This document shows, one piece after another, positions 26,095 through 35,243 of a stretch of 64,000 bases of DNA. Source of the stretch: Pseudomonadota bacterium (GTDB lineage: Bacteria > Pseudomonadota > Alphaproteobacteria > Kiloniellales > JACOMY01); the NCBI GenBank assembly GCA_029781795.1, contig JAKOWB010000448.1, positions 1-64,000 on the forward strand, read 5' to 3'. Each line of letters starts with the position of its first letter. Position 1 is the stretch's first letter. A program made the position numbers and the translations under genes. Under the pieces are notes generated by a model. The model was not told the origin of the DNA. It saw nothing but the letters and a program-made list of their open reading frames with translations, and did no database searches.

Positions 26095-26997
26095 CTAGCC
26101 GGCCCGCAGTGCCGCCAGGGCCGCCGCTGCGAAGCGCAGGCCGGCCGCGCGCATGGCCGCGGCGGCGTCCGGCCGCAGGCCCCAGGCGCCCAGCCGCGGC
26201 AGCTTGTCCAGTGCCGCCACCAGGTCCCAGTAGGGCAGTCCAGGCACCTCGACGCCGCTCGCGGCGAGGTAGCGCAGGGTGAAGGCCGCCATCGCCCCGC
26301 CGCCGTGGCTCCACAGGAGTTCCAGGCGCGCGCCGGCCAGGTCGGCGAGCGGCGGGCCGATGGCGGCGTCCTCCCAATCGATCACGGCGACGGCCTCGCC
26401 GGCATCCCAGATGACGTTGCCGGGCCAGAAGTCGCCGTGCAGAAGCGTGGTTTCAGCCGCCGGCGCCTCCGTCGCCGCCAAGGCGGCGCGGATCTCTTCG
26501 TAGTCCGGATCCGCCTGGGATTCCCCCAGCAGCCGCGCCACCTGGGTCTCGCGCCGCGGCAGCGGCGGCAGGGCGGCGGTCGGCAGGGCGGCGGTCGGCA
26601 GGGCGTGAATGGCGGCCAGCCGCGCGGCCAGGGCCGGGGCCGGATCGGCCGGCGCGACGCCATCGCCCTCGACGAAGGAGACCACGACATAGGGTGTGCG
26701 CAACAGGCTGCCGCTCTCGTCCAGCAGCAGCGGGCGGGGGACCGGTTGTCCGGCAGCGTGCAGCGCCGCCAGCAGCGCATGCTCCTGCGCCGCGACTCGC
26801 GGGTTCCAGGCCAGGTCGGCGGCGCCGTGGTTGCGCAGCACCACACGGCGCTCTTGCCCCTCGCCGTCCCTGATGTCGAGGGCGAGGACGGTTGCCGAGA
26901 CCCCGCCCTGCAGGCGTCGGCAGCCGATCAGTTCCGCCGCCGGGTCGAGGCGCCGCACGATGGCGGCGAGCGTGGCCTGCGAGGCGAGCGCCGGCAT
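26095..26997 (-). CDS. aminoglycoside/choline phosphotransferase-like kinase (300 aa)
   Basis: APH-fold small-molecule kinase. The N-lobe has LQGGVSATVLAL; the C-lobe has the catalytic Brenner motif LLHGDFWPGNVIW and metal-binding IDWEDAAIGPPLADLAGARLE. A short direct repeat (LPTAALPTAALPPLP) marks the linker. The family phosphorylates aminoglycosides, choline, homoserine or sugars. Beside tmm and the ABC transporter an amino-alcohol substrate such as choline is conceivable but unproven. It lies 7 bases from the nucleoside transporter gene upstream, so the two are co-transcribed. Confidence 0.85.
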   Translation of the reverse strand: MPALASQATLAAIVRRLDPAAELIGCRRLQGGVSATVLALDIRDGEGQERRVVLRNHGAADLAWNPRVAAQEHALLAALHAAGQPVPRPLLLDESGSLLRTPYVVVSFVEGDGVAPADPAPALAARLAAIHALPTAALPTAALPPLPRRETQVARLLGESQADPDYEEIRAALAATEAPAAETTLLHGDFWPGNVIWDAGEAVAVIDWEDAAIGPPLADLAGARLELLWSHGGGAMAAFTLRYLAASGVEVPGLPYWDLVAALDKLPRLGAWGLRPDAAAAMRAAGLRFAAAALAALRAG

Positions 26998-27004
26998 GAC
27001 CGGC

Positions 27005-28258
27005 CTAGAAGCTCACCAGGCCGGCGATCGCGCCGGTGAGGCAGGTGGCCAGCGTGCCGGCGATGATCGAGCGCCCGCCCAGCTCGACGATCTCGCGCTG
27101 GCGCTGCGGTGCCAGCACGGTCATGCCGCCGATCATGATGCCGAGCGAGCCGAAGTTGGCGAAGCCGCAGAGGGCATAGATCAGGATGATCCGCGTGCGC
27201 TCGCTGAAGGTCTCCGGCGGCAGCGCCGCCATGTCGAAATAGGCGATGAGCTCGTTCAGCACCGTCTTGGTGCCGAGCAGCTGGCCGGCCACGGTCGCCT
27301 CCTCCCAGGGAATGCCGAGACACCAGGCCAGCGGCGAGAAGACCCAGCCGAAGATGCGCTGCAGGGTCAGTGGCGCCCCGCCGATGTCCGGCAGCACGCC
27401 GAGCAGCATGTTGACCAGCGCTACCAGCGAGACCAGCACGATCAGCATGGCGATGACGTTGAGGAAGAGCTTCAGCCCCTCGACCGTGCCACGCGTCACG
27501 GCGTCCATGGTGCTGGCATAGTCGGTCTGCGGCAGGGACTCGTCGTCCCGCAGCGCCGCGCCGGTCTCGGGCAGCATGATGCGCGCGATGAGCACCGCCG
27601 CGGGCAGCGACATGAGCGAGGCCACCAGGATCTGCCCGAGCGCCCCCGGCATGATCGGCCCCAGGATCGAGGCATAGAGCACCATGATCGAGCCGGAGAC
27701 CGTCGCCATGCCCGCGGTCATCACCATGAAGAGGTCGGCGCGCGAGAGCTTGGCAAACAGCGGACGGATCAGGATCGGCGCCTCGACCATGCCGACGAAG
27801 ACGTTGGCCGCGGTGGCGACGCCGGCCGGGCCGCCGATGCCGAGGCTGCGCTTCAGCGCCCAGGTGAAGGCGCGGGTGACGACGCGCAGTACCCGCCAGT
27901 GCCAGAGCACGGCCGAGAGCGCGGCGATCACCAGGATGATGGGCAAGGCCTGGAAGGCGAGGACGAAGGCGCTGCCGGGATAGGGCTCGTCGAAGGGCAG
28001 CGGCCCGCCACCGAGATAGCCGAAGACGAAGGAGGTGCCGGCCTGCGTCGCCGTCTGGATCGCCGTCACGGCGCGGTTCAGCAGCAGGAAGGCGTCCTTG
28101 ACGATGTCGAGCTTCAGCAGCAGGCCGATGGCGAAAAGCGCCAGCAGCGAGAAGAGCGCCAGGCGCCAGGGGAAGGCGCGCCGGTCCTCCGAGAAGGCCC
28201 AGCCGATGGCCAGCAGCACGCCCAGCCCGAGTATCCCCTGCAGTACCAGCCCGATCAT
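27005..28258 (-). CDS. nupC: concentrative nucleoside transporter, NupC/CNT family (417 aa)
   Basis: Inner-membrane H+ or Na+/nucleoside symporter. CNT motifs: the gate region GVATAANVFVGMVEAPILIRPL, MTAGMATVSGSIMVLYASILG, GTKTVLNELIAY and ALCGFANFGSLGIMIGG. Length is normal. The ATG at 28258 opens on a hydrophobic N-terminus (MIGLVLQGILGLGVLLAIGWAF). It lies immediately upstream of the kinase-like gene; a nucleoside kinase role for that protein is therefore possible. No specific link to amine catabolism is visible. Confidence 0.92.
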   Translation of the reverse strand: MIGLVLQGILGLGVLLAIGWAFSEDRRAFPWRLALFSLLALFAIGLLLKLDIVKDAFLLLNRAVTAIQTATQAGTSFVFGYLGGGPLPFDEPYPGSAFVLAFQALPIILVIAALSAVLWHWRVLRVVTRAFTWALKRSLGIGGPAGVATAANVFVGMVEAPILIRPLFAKLSRADLFMVMTAGMATVSGSIMVLYASILGPIMPGALGQILVASLMSLPAAVLIARIMLPETGAALRDDESLPQTDYASTMDAVTRGTVEGLKLFLNVIAMLIVLVSLVALVNMLLGVLPDIGGAPLTLQRIFGWVFSPLAWCLGIPWEEATVAGQLLGTKTVLNELIAYFDMAALPPETFSERTRIILIYALCGFANFGSLGIMIGGMTVLAPQRQREIVELGGRSIIAGTLATCLTGAIAGLVSF

Positions 28259-28385
28259 TGAGCGCCCCCGCCCCGATTGCCTGGTCATTCTGGGCCGCCG
28301 GCGCGCGGCTCTGCTAGAGGGGAATCGGCCGCACCACACGGCTTTGTGCCTGGAGCGGCGCCTGCAAGCCGGCTTCACTGCCGCC

Positions 28386-29189
28386 ATGATCTCGCGCCGC
28401 GCCTTGCTGTCCGCCGGGCTTGCCCTCGCCGCGCCGTCCGCGCAGGCGGCGCCGCGCGCACGCCTCTGGGACCGCTGGCTGGCGGAGGACCCGGCCAGCG
28501 GCATCGCGGTCGACCATACGCTTTGGGCCGAGGTCCTGGCGGCGCACCGCGGCCAGCCGGCGGATGGCATCGTCCGCGTCGACTATGCCGCCCTGCCGCC
28601 GCTCGGCGGCTATCTGGACCTGCTGTCGGGCGTGACGGTCGGCCGGCTGCGGCGGGCTGAGCAGTTCGCCTTCTGGTGCAACCTCTACAACGCCCTCACG
28701 GTGGAGCTGATCCGCGCGCACTGGCCGGTCGACACGATCCGCGACATCGACATCTCGCCCGGCCTCTTCGCCGACGGCCCCTGGGGCGCCGAGCTGATCG
28801 CCGTCGAGGGCGTGGCCCTCACGCTCGACGACATCGAGCACCGCATCCTGAGGCCGATCTGGCCGGAGCCGCGGCTGCACTACGTCGTGAACTGCGGCGC
28901 GCTCGGCTGCCCCAACCTGCCGGCCCTGCCGCTGCGGGCCGAAGGACTCGACGCGCAGCTCGACGCTGCCGCGCGCGCCTTCGTCAACCACCCGCGCGGC
29001 GTGACGGTCGAGGAAGGCCGCCTGATCGTCTCCTCGCTCTACGACTGGTATGCCGGCGACTTCGGCGGCGACGACGCGGCCGTGATCGGGCACCTGCGCG
29101 AGCACGCCGCGCCACCGCTCGCCGCCCTCCTCGCCGGACGGCGGCGCATCGACGCGGACCGCTATGACTGGCGGGTGAACGCCGTCTAG
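28386..29189 (+). CDS. DUF547 secreted protein (267 aa)
   Basis: Signal peptide MISRRALLSAGLALAAPSAQA (twin-Arg-like but short). The DUF547 core follows: AEQFAFWCNLYNALTVELI, DIDISPGLFADGPWG, LTLDDIEHRILRP and LHYVVNCGALGCPNLP. The conserved Cys/His positions resemble a papain-like catalytic arrangement, although the family's function is unknown. It stands alone, divergent from nupC and convergent with tdm (3 bases between stops). Confidence 0.88.
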   Translation: MISRRALLSAGLALAAPSAQAAPRARLWDRWLAEDPASGIAVDHTLWAEVLAAHRGQPADGIVRVDYAALPPLGGYLDLLSGVTVGRLRRAEQFAFWCNLYNALTVELIRAHWPVDTIRDIDISPGLFADGPWGAELIAVEGVALTLDDIEHRILRPIWPEPRLHYVVNCGALGCPNLPALPLRAEGLDAQLDAAARAFVNHPRGVTVEEGRLIVSSLYDWYAGDFGGDDAAVIGHLREHAAPPLAALLAGRRRIDADRYDWRVNAV

Positions 29190-29192
29190 CTG

Positions 29193-31574
29193 CTAGGCGA
29201 GGCCGCGCGGCTTCAGCTTGTCGGGATCGTAGAAGGGGAAACGCACGACCTCGGCCGGGATGCGCTTCTGGTGGCCGTCGATCTTGCCGACCTCGACCGC
29301 CGTGCCGATCGCGGCATAGGTCACGTCCATGCGGCAGAGCGCGATGGATTTGCCGGTGAGCGGCGAGCGCGTGCCGCTGGTGACCACGCCGACCTGATTG
29401 CGGCCGACATGCACGCAGTCGCCATGGCCGGCGGGCTCGTTGCCCGCCAGTTCCAGGCCGACCAGCACGCGCTGTGGGCTTTCCTTGCGCTTCACCAGCG
29501 CGGCCTTGCCGACGAAGTCGTCGGTCTTGCCCTTCAGCGGCACGGTGAAGGCGATGCCGGCCTCGAAGGGGTCGGTCTGGTCGCTGAACTCGTAGCCGCC
29601 GAAGATCAGGCCGGCCTCGATACGCAGGATGTCGAGCGCGGCGAGGCCCAGCGGCTCCAGCCCATGCGGCTGGCCGGCCTCCCAGATCGCGTCCCACACC
29701 TGCACGGCGTGCTTGGGATGGCAGAAGACCTCATAGCCCAGCTCGCCGGTGTAGCCGGTACGGCTGACCACGATGGGCGGGCCGTTGTGGTCGCCGATGC
29801 GGCCGTAGGAGAAGCGGAACCAGTCGAGCTCAGAGAGGTCAGCCTGCGCCGGCGGCGTCCAGACCACCTGCTGCAGGATCTCGCGGCTCTTCGGCCCCTG
29901 GACCGAGAGGTTGTGCAACTGGTCGGTCGAGGACTTGACCCAGGCCTTCAGGCCAAGCTTCTCGGCGAGCTGGCGCAGCCAGATCCCGCCGTAGTCGTCG
30001 CCGCCGATCCAGCGGAAGTTGTCCTGGCCCAGGCGGAACAGCGTGCCGTCGTCGATCATGCCGCCGGTCTCGTAGCACATGGCCGAGTAGACCACCTGCC
30101 CCACCGCCAGCTTGCGCACGTTGCGGGTCAGCGCCGTCTGCATCAGCGTCTCGGCGTCGGGCCCGGTGACCTCGAACTTCCGCAACGCGGAGAGGTCCAT
30201 CACGATGGCGCGCTCGCGGCAGGCCCAGTACTCCTCGACCGGCCCCTTGTTGTTGAAGTGGTTCGGCAGCCAGAAGCCGCGGTACTCGGTGAAGTTCCGG
30301 GTCAGGGCGCTGGTGCGCGGATGAAAGCCGGTCTCGCGGGTCAGCCGCGGCTCTGCGTCGGGTGTCATGCGATAGGCCACTGCCTTCCTGAAGGACTTCT
30401 CGGGTGAATAGACGCGGACGTGGATGTCCGTCGGGGTCCAGCCATTGGCCGCGCTGATGTCGTCGGGGCAGGCGGTCGAGGCGCAGACCAGGTCGGTGAG
30501 GGCACGCACCAGCACGTAGTCGCCCGGCCGCGAGAAGGGTTCCTCGAGGTAGTAGACGTTCTGGTGGTTGATGTGGGTGTTGTAGAAGTAGTTGATCGCC
30601 GGCCAGCCGAGACGCGGCGCGACGCCGAAGGGCGCCAGCGCGCCGTTCAGGTTCTCGGTGCAGTTCACGTGGCCGGGATAGCCGACGTCGTCGTAGTACT
30701 TCGGCGCGCAGGCGAGGCCGAAGGTGTCGTGCCGGCCGACCGTGTCCTGGATCACCTCGAGCTGGGCCTGGGCGTCCTGGTCGAAGAACTTGGCGGCGAG
30801 GCCCGGCTGCGCGTAGCCCATGCCGAGGAACGAGCGGGTCATCGCCATCTCGGGGAAGACCTCGCGCCCTGCCTCCAGCTTGCGGCGATCGAAGGAGAGG
30901 AAGTCGCTGCACTGGCGGCCGGCCACGTCGATGATCTGGATGAACTCGCCGGCCTTCACCTCGTAGGCGCGCGCGGTGCAGCGGTCGATGCGCAGCTCGT
31001 AGCGCGGCTCGGCCAGCGGATCGGGCAGCGGCATGAGCTGCGGCGGACGCGCCTCGAAGCGGACCACCTCGGCCAGCAGGTCGGTCGGCGGAGCCTGCTC
31101 GCCGGGGTCCATCGCCGCGCCGGGCGCCGCCAGCAGCACGACCAGCGGCGCCTGCGCGGTGAAGCTTGCGCGCGCGCCGGCCGGCCCCTCCTTGGCGAAG
31201 ACCCTGTGCGCCCGCGCCTCGGCGAGGTTGAGGCCGCGCCTTGCCAGGGACCAGCGCACGGCGGGCCCACTCTCCTCGTCCTCAATCAGGGCCTGCTGCA
31301 GACCCAGCGCCGGACCGTCGTCGCGGGCCCCCAGCGCGCCGAGGGCGGGGCGCCCGTTGGCGTCGAAGGCGACGAGCTCGCCCGGCTGCCGGCCCTCCGG
31401 GTCGACCAGCGTCAGGCGGTCACCGGCCTCCAGCGCGATGGCGACGGAGCCGCCGCCCGGCACGCGGTAGATCTCGCTGCCCAGCCGGCGCGTGGCGAGG
31501 CCGGGTTCCAGCCGGCGCGAGGAGCGAGGCCGCTGGAGGCTGGGCAGGAAGCTGCGATCGGCGGCAATCGCCAT
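29193..31574 (-). CDS. tdm: trimethylamine N-oxide demethylase (793 aa)
   Basis: Converts TMAO to dimethylamine plus formaldehyde. Two-part architecture as in characterised Tdm: an N-terminal DUF1989-type metal domain (about residues 30-400) and a C-terminal GcvT/aminomethyltransferase-like folate domain (about 420-790). Likely metal ligands are Cys222 (AGRQCSDF), His282 and Cys289 (GRHDTFGLACAPKYY) and Cys305 (HVNCTENLNGAL). The GcvT part carries GPDAETLMQTALTRNV, GGMIDDGTLFRL and TGYTGELGYEVF. ATG 31574 has AGGGAG upstream. It is divergent from a flavin reductase across a region holding the shared operator-like element. Dimethylglycine dehydrogenase was considered, but there is no FAD domain. 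Confidence 0.93.
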   Translation of the reverse strand: MAIAADRSFLPSLQRPRSSRRLEPGLATRRLGSEIYRVPGGGSVAIALEAGDRLTLVDPEGRQPGELVAFDANGRPALGALGARDDGPALGLQQALIEDEESGPAVRWSLARRGLNLAEARAHRVFAKEGPAGARASFTAQAPLVVLLAAPGAAMDPGEQAPPTDLLAEVVRFEARPPQLMPLPDPLAEPRYELRIDRCTARAYEVKAGEFIQIIDVAGRQCSDFLSFDRRKLEAGREVFPEMAMTRSFLGMGYAQPGLAAKFFDQDAQAQLEVIQDTVGRHDTFGLACAPKYYDDVGYPGHVNCTENLNGALAPFGVAPRLGWPAINYFYNTHINHQNVYYLEEPFSRPGDYVLVRALTDLVCASTACPDDISAANGWTPTDIHVRVYSPEKSFRKAVAYRMTPDAEPRLTRETGFHPRTSALTRNFTEYRGFWLPNHFNNKGPVEEYWACRERAIVMDLSALRKFEVTGPDAETLMQTALTRNVRKLAVGQVVYSAMCYETGGMIDDGTLFRLGQDNFRWIGGDDYGGIWLRQLAEKLGLKAWVKSSTDQLHNLSVQGPKSREILQQVVWTPPAQADLSELDWFRFSYGRIGDHNGPPIVVSRTGYTGELGYEVFCHPKHAVQVWDAIWEAGQPHGLEPLGLAALDILRIEAGLIFGGYEFSDQTDPFEAGIAFTVPLKGKTDDFVGKAALVKRKESPQRVLVGLELAGNEPAGHGDCVHVGRNQVGVVTSGTRSPLTGKSIALCRMDVTYAAIGTAVEVGKIDGHQKRIPAEVVRFPFYDPDKLKPRGLA

Positions 31575-31667
31575 GGTCAATCTCCCTAACGCCTTCTGGC
31601 TGGGGACGAAGGCGGCGGCTAGAGTAGTGCAAGCGGGCCAGCTATGGTAGGGGTTCTGGTATGGAAC

Positions 31668-31683
31668 TGGTCTGAAATTGGTT
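31668..31683 (+). promoter_or_regulatory. TGGTCT-N4-TTGGTT element between tdm and the flavin reductase gene
   Basis: TGGTCT-GAAA-TTGGTT preceded by GGAAC, matching the copies at 1780 and 24496 in core and flanks. It lies in the 144-base divergent promoter region, 94 bases from the tdm ATG and 35 bases from the flavin reductase ATG. Confidence 0.55.
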
Positions 31684-31718
31684 AAAGCCCGCTGATCTCG
31701 ACCTCGGACTTGGGGGCC

Positions 31719-32228
31719 ATGACACGCAAGCTCAAGCTGGCAGAGTGCGAAGCCCGTGATTTTCGCAATGCCCTGGGCACTTTTGCCACCGGCGTCACCA
31801 TCATCACGACCCGGGGCCTCGCGCCGGGGGAATACGTCGGCATCACCGCCAACTCCTTCGCCTCGGTCTCGCTGGACCCGCCGCTGATCCTGTTCAGTCT
31901 GGGCAAGCAGACCTATTCCCTCGGCGCGTTCCAGGCCAACAAGCACTTCGCCGTCAACGTGCTCAGCCGCCACCAGATCGACCTGTCGCACCGCTTCGCG
32001 CGCTCCTCGACCAACAAGTGGCAGGGCATGGAGTTCGAGCTCTGGGACTTCGACTGTCCGATCTTCCCGGGCTGCGTCGCCTCGTTCGAATGCTGGATCC
32101 ACCACACCTACGACGGCGGCGACCACGTGATCTTCGTCGGCCGCGTCGAGCACATGTCGATCGACCCCGAGGCCGAGCCGCTGCTGTTCCTGAAGGGCCG
32201 CTACGGCCACTTCCAGGCCGGCGAGTAG
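31719..32228 (+). CDS. flavin reductase-like protein, HpaC/FMN-binding split barrel (169 aa)
   Basis: Flavin:NAD(P)H oxidoreductase fold: FRNALGTFATGVTIITTRG, GITANSFASVSLDPPLILFSLGKQ, FAVNVLSRHQIDLSHRFA and DHVIFVGRVEHM. Such proteins supply reduced FMN/FAD to a partner monooxygenase or bind FMN themselves. No two-component monooxygenase partner is in the window. It shares a divergent promoter and the operator-like element with tdm, so it may serve a dimethylamine or downstream oxygenase encoded elsewhere. ATG 31719 is chosen; a TTG nine bases earlier is possible. Confidence 0.9.
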   Translation: MTRKLKLAECEARDFRNALGTFATGVTIITTRGLAPGEYVGITANSFASVSLDPPLILFSLGKQTYSLGAFQANKHFAVNVLSRHQIDLSHRFARSSTNKWQGMEFELWDFDCPIFPGCVASFECWIHHTYDGGDHVIFVGRVEHMSIDPEAEPLLFLKGRYGHFQAGE

Positions 32229-32301
32229 CGGGCGGGCGCTCGCTGCCATGCGACGGCGCGGTCTGGACAGCCGCCCCCCGGCCTGCGCATAGCTTGCCGC
32301 C

Positions 32302-33303
32302 ATGCGCCTCTACCGCCATTTCGACAGTGTTCCCGAGGCCGGCCGCGGCGCCGTGGTGGCAATCGGCAACTTCGACGGGGTGCATCGCGGCCATCAGGCG
32401 GTGATCGGCAAGGCACAGCGCCTGGCGCGCGAGTTCGAGGCGCCGGCCGGCGTGCTGACCTTCGAGCCGCATCCCCGCCGCTTCTTCCAGCCCGACTGCC
32501 CGCCCTTCCGGTTGACGCCGTTCCGCGTCAAGACGCGGCTGATCCAGGCGCTGGGCGCCGACTGCCTCTATGCCCTGCCCTTCAACAAGGCGCTGGCCAG
32601 CCTGACGGCGGAGGAGTTCGTCTACTACGTCCTGGCCAGGGGTCTGGGCGTGCGTCACGTCGTGGTCGGCGACAACTTCCACTTCGGCCGCCAGCGCGGG
32701 GGCAATCCCGAGCTGCTGGTGCAGCTCGGCCGGCAGCACGGCTTCGGGGTCACGGTGATGCGCCGCGTGCTTTCGGCCGGGACCGAGCCCTACTCCTCGA
32801 GCCACGTGCGCGAGCAGCTCAAGTCCGGCAACCCGACGCGCGCCGCGCTGCTGCTCGGCCGCTATTTCGAGATCGAGGGCCGCGTGCGGCACGGCGCCAA
32901 GCGCGGCCGGCAGCTCGGCTATCCCACGGCCAACATCGGCCTGGCCGACACGCTGCACCCGGCCTTCGGCGTCTATGCCGTGCGCGCCCAGCTCTACGGC
33001 GGCGGCGGCAAGTGGCTGGCAGGCGTCGCCAACATCGGCATCAGCCCGATGTTCAACTACCGGACGCCGCTGCTGGAAGTGCACCTCTTCGACTTCCAGG
33101 GCGACCTCTACGGCAAGCATCTGCGCGTCGCGCTGGTCGACCACCTGCGCGGCGAGATGAAGTTCGATTCGCTGGATGGCCTGATCCAGCAGATGAACGA
33201 GGATTCCAAGCGGGCGCGCGTGACGCTCGCCTGGGAGGAATGGGACAACGCCTGGCCGGCCAGCCCCTTCGTGGCGGTCGGCCCCGAGACAGGAGGGGCC
33301 TGA
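32302..33303 (+). CDS. ribF: bifunctional riboflavin kinase / FAD synthetase (333 aa)
   Basis: Makes FMN and then FAD. The N-terminal FAD synthetase domain (about 1-180) has the nucleotidyltransferase motif GNFDGVHRGH, TFEPHPRRFF, GDNFHFGRQRGGN and SSSHVREQLKSG. The C-terminal riboflavin kinase domain (about 185-310) has KRGRQLGYPTANI, GVYAV and LLEVHLFDFQGDLYG. Length is normal and all motifs are present. The position beside flavoenzyme genes (tmm, flavin reductase, mgsC) may be incidental because ribF is a housekeeping gene. Confidence 0.96.
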   Translation: MRLYRHFDSVPEAGRGAVVAIGNFDGVHRGHQAVIGKAQRLAREFEAPAGVLTFEPHPRRFFQPDCPPFRLTPFRVKTRLIQALGADCLYALPFNKALASLTAEEFVYYVLARGLGVRHVVVGDNFHFGRQRGGNPELLVQLGRQHGFGVTVMRRVLSAGTEPYSSSHVREQLKSGNPTRAALLLGRYFEIEGRVRHGAKRGRQLGYPTANIGLADTLHPAFGVYAVRAQLYGGGGKWLAGVANIGISPMFNYRTPLLEVHLFDFQGDLYGKHLRVALVDHLRGEMKFDSLDGLIQQMNEDSKRARVTLAWEEWDNAWPASPFVAVGPETGGA

Positions 33304-33316
33304 GCGCCCGCCCGCC

Positions 33317-34327
33317 ATGCCGGCAAGCAAACGCGACATTGGCCGCGAGGCCAGCCAGCCCGAGCCTAAGGTCTTCGGCTTCTGCCTGCTGCCCAAGTTC
33401 GCCATGCTGGCCTTCACCGCCGCGGTGGAGCCGCTGCGCGCCGCCAACCTGCTGTCGGGCCGCACGCTCTACCGTTGGCGCGTCTATACCCACGACGGCC
33501 AGCCCATGGCCTCCTCCAACGGCATCGAGGTGAAGGCCCAGGCCTCGGTCGAGGCCGACGAGGCGCTGGATTCGGCGGTCATCTGCGGCGGGCTCGACGC
33601 CCACCTTTTCAAGGACAAGGCGGTCTTCAACTGGCTGCGCCGCCAGGCGCGCCAGGGCGCCCGCATCGGCGCGCTGTCCGACGGCACGCACCTGCTGGCC
33701 GCCGCCGGGCTGCTGGACGACTACGCCTGCACCATCCACTGGCAGTGCATCGCCGGCCTGCGCGAGATGCACCCGGAGCTCGACATCCACGACGAGCTCT
33801 ACTGCATCGACCGCAACCGCTTTACCTGCGCCGGCGGCACCGCATCGCTCGACATGATGCTGCACCTGATCGAGCAGGACCACGGCCACGACCTGGCGCT
33901 GCAGGTGGCCGAGCAGTTCCTGCACGAGCGCATCCGCACCGACGACGACGAGCAGCGCATGGCGCTGCGCCTGCGCGTCGGCGTCGGCCATCCCAAGCTG
34001 CTGCAGGCCATCGGCGTCATGGAGGCGAACCTGGAGCAGCCGATCGGCTCGGGCGAGCTGGCCGAGCAGGCCGGCCTCTCGGTCCGCCAGCTCGAGCGGC
34101 TGTTCCAGAAGTACCTCGGCTGCACGCCAAGGGCGCACTACGTCGAACTCAGGCTGCAGCGCGCCCACCGCCTGCTGACCCACTCCAGCCTCTCGGTGAC
34201 CGAGGTGGGCCTCGCCTGCGGCTTCGTCTCGGCGTCGCACTTCGCCAAGCGCTACCGCGAGCGATTCGACCAGACGCCGCAGAAAACCCGCATGGGCCCG
34301 CCGCGCGGCCCTCGCGCCGCCGCCTGA
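33317..34327 (+). CDS. GlxA-type AraC-family regulator with DJ-1/PfpI domain (336 aa)
   Basis: The N-terminal DJ-1/PfpI (glutamine amidotransferase-like) sensor domain (about 15-195) starts VFGFCLLPKFAMLAFTAAVEPLRAANLL and includes AVICGGLDAHLF. The nucleophile-elbow Cys is replaced by Ser in IGALSDGTHLLA, so no catalysis is expected. The C-terminal AraC double helix-turn-helix (about 225-325) has AEQAGLSVRQLERLFQKYLGCTPRAHYVELRLQRAH and VGLACGFVSASHFAKRYRERF. This subfamily includes the glycine betaine regulator GbdR and carnitine regulator CdhR, which fits the carnitine genes 10 kb downstream, but the target is not shown. It starts 13 bases after ribF. Confidence 0.92.
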   Translation: MPASKRDIGREASQPEPKVFGFCLLPKFAMLAFTAAVEPLRAANLLSGRTLYRWRVYTHDGQPMASSNGIEVKAQASVEADEALDSAVICGGLDAHLFKDKAVFNWLRRQARQGARIGALSDGTHLLAAAGLLDDYACTIHWQCIAGLREMHPELDIHDELYCIDRNRFTCAGGTASLDMMLHLIEQDHGHDLALQVAEQFLHERIRTDDDEQRMALRLRVGVGHPKLLQAIGVMEANLEQPIGSGELAEQAGLSVRQLERLFQKYLGCTPRAHYVELRLQRAHRLLTHSSLSVTEVGLACGFVSASHFAKRYRERFDQTPQKTRMGPPRGPRAAA

Positions 34328-34525
34328 GGCCGTTTGGCGGCAAGCAGCGTGATCCGGGCCACATTGTGGCGGAAATGGCCGCGAGCGGCGTCAAAAGGCC
34401 CGGATTGCCTTGCCTTGATGGCTGGCGCCGGGCGGGACTAGATTGCCCGGACATAAGGGGCGAGGCGGGCGACTGCTGACAGCCACCCCTCAGGACCCCT
34501 TAGGCGAAACAATTGGAGAGGACCC

Positions 34526-35188
34526 ATGCGCGTAAACTCCTTCTCGGCGGCGCTGCTGCTCGGTGCGGCGATCCTGGTGACGCCCCTGGTTGCCTCGGCG
34601 GCCGACTTCTCCGTCGACACCGATCTCAAGGGCGACCAGACCACCTTCTCGGCGATGGGCAAGTCGACGCCCAAGACCGGTTCCTCGGTCACCTTCTCGG
34701 CGCTCGGCAACAACATCCCGAAGACCTTCTCGGGCCTGACCAACAGCAGCCCGAAGCGGAACGGCCAGTTCCTGACCCTGGCGCCGGCGCAGCCGCAGGC
34801 GGGCCAGCCCAGCGTGCCGCAGCCGGCCCAGCCGCAGCCGGTGCAGCCGGCCCAGCCGGCACAGCCCACCGAGGCTGAGCAGGCGCTGCAGTTCGAGCCG
34901 CTCGACACCGACGGGAACGGCAAGACCGACGCCTGGGGTGCCGACCGCAACGGCGACGGCTACTACGACATCGTGCTGGTCGACGAGGACGGCGACGGCC
35001 AGGCCGACTACGCCATCATGGACGACAACTACAACGGCGTGATCGACGCCAAGCTGGTGCCGACCACGGACGACAGCGGCAAGCCGGTCGACGTCTGGAT
35101 GTTCGACGACAACGAGGACGGCCAGGTCGACTACTACGGCCTCGACTGGGACCAGGACGGCACGATCGACGAGTGGCAGAAGGCCTGA
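34526..35188 (+). CDS. secreted protein with Asp-rich calcium-type repeats (220 aa)
   Basis: Signal peptide (MRVNSFSAALLLGAAILVTPLVASA), then three short repeats with FSA(M/L)GK/N...PKT, a PQPAQPQPVQPAQPAQP linker (about 92-118), and a C-terminal domain (about 122-220) of DxDGDGxxD-like repeats such as DTDGNGKTDAWG, DRNGDGYYD and DEDGDGQADYA, ending DWDQDGTIDEWQKA. These resemble dockerin or thrombospondin type-3 calcium loops. The C-terminal domain is a near copy of that in the protease downstream. GGAGAGGACC precedes the ATG, and a strong intrinsic terminator follows. Function unknown. Confidence 0.85.
   Translation: MRVNSFSAALLLGAAILVTPLVASAADFSVDTDLKGDQTTFSAMGKSTPKTGSSVTFSALGNNIPKTFSGLTNSSPKRNGQFLTLAPAQPQAGQPSVPQPAQPQPVQPAQPAQPTEAEQALQFEPLDTDGNGKTDAWGADRNGDGYYDIVLVDEDGDGQADYAIMDDNYNGVIDAKLVPTTDDSGKPVDVWMFDDNEDGQVDYYGLDWDQDGTIDEWQKA
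34901..34969 (+). repeat. 69-base exact duplication, copy 1 (Asp-rich domain)
   Basis: The 69 bases encoding LDTDGNGKTDAWGADRNGDGYYD are identical to 36853-36921 in the protease gene, and the flanking ~200 bases downstream remain highly similar. Nucleotide-level identity implies recent duplication or gene conversion between the two genes. Confidence 0.85.
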
Positions 35189-35209
35189 TCACAGATCGCT
35201 CCTTCGCGA

Positions 35210-35243
35210 GCCCGCGGACCCCAGGGTCCGCGGGCTTTTTCTT
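35210..35243 (+). terminator. intrinsic terminator
   Basis: Perfect 12-base stem (35210-35221 / 35224-35235) with loop CA, followed by TTTTTCTT. It separates the small secreted protein gene from the protease gene. Confidence 0.9.

Noticed and set aside
29193-31574. Dimethylglycine/sarcosine dehydrogenase
   Set aside because: The GcvT-like C-terminus alone suggests this, but there is no N-terminal FAD-binding GxGxxG domain; instead there is a three-Cys DUF1989-type metal domain as in Tdm.
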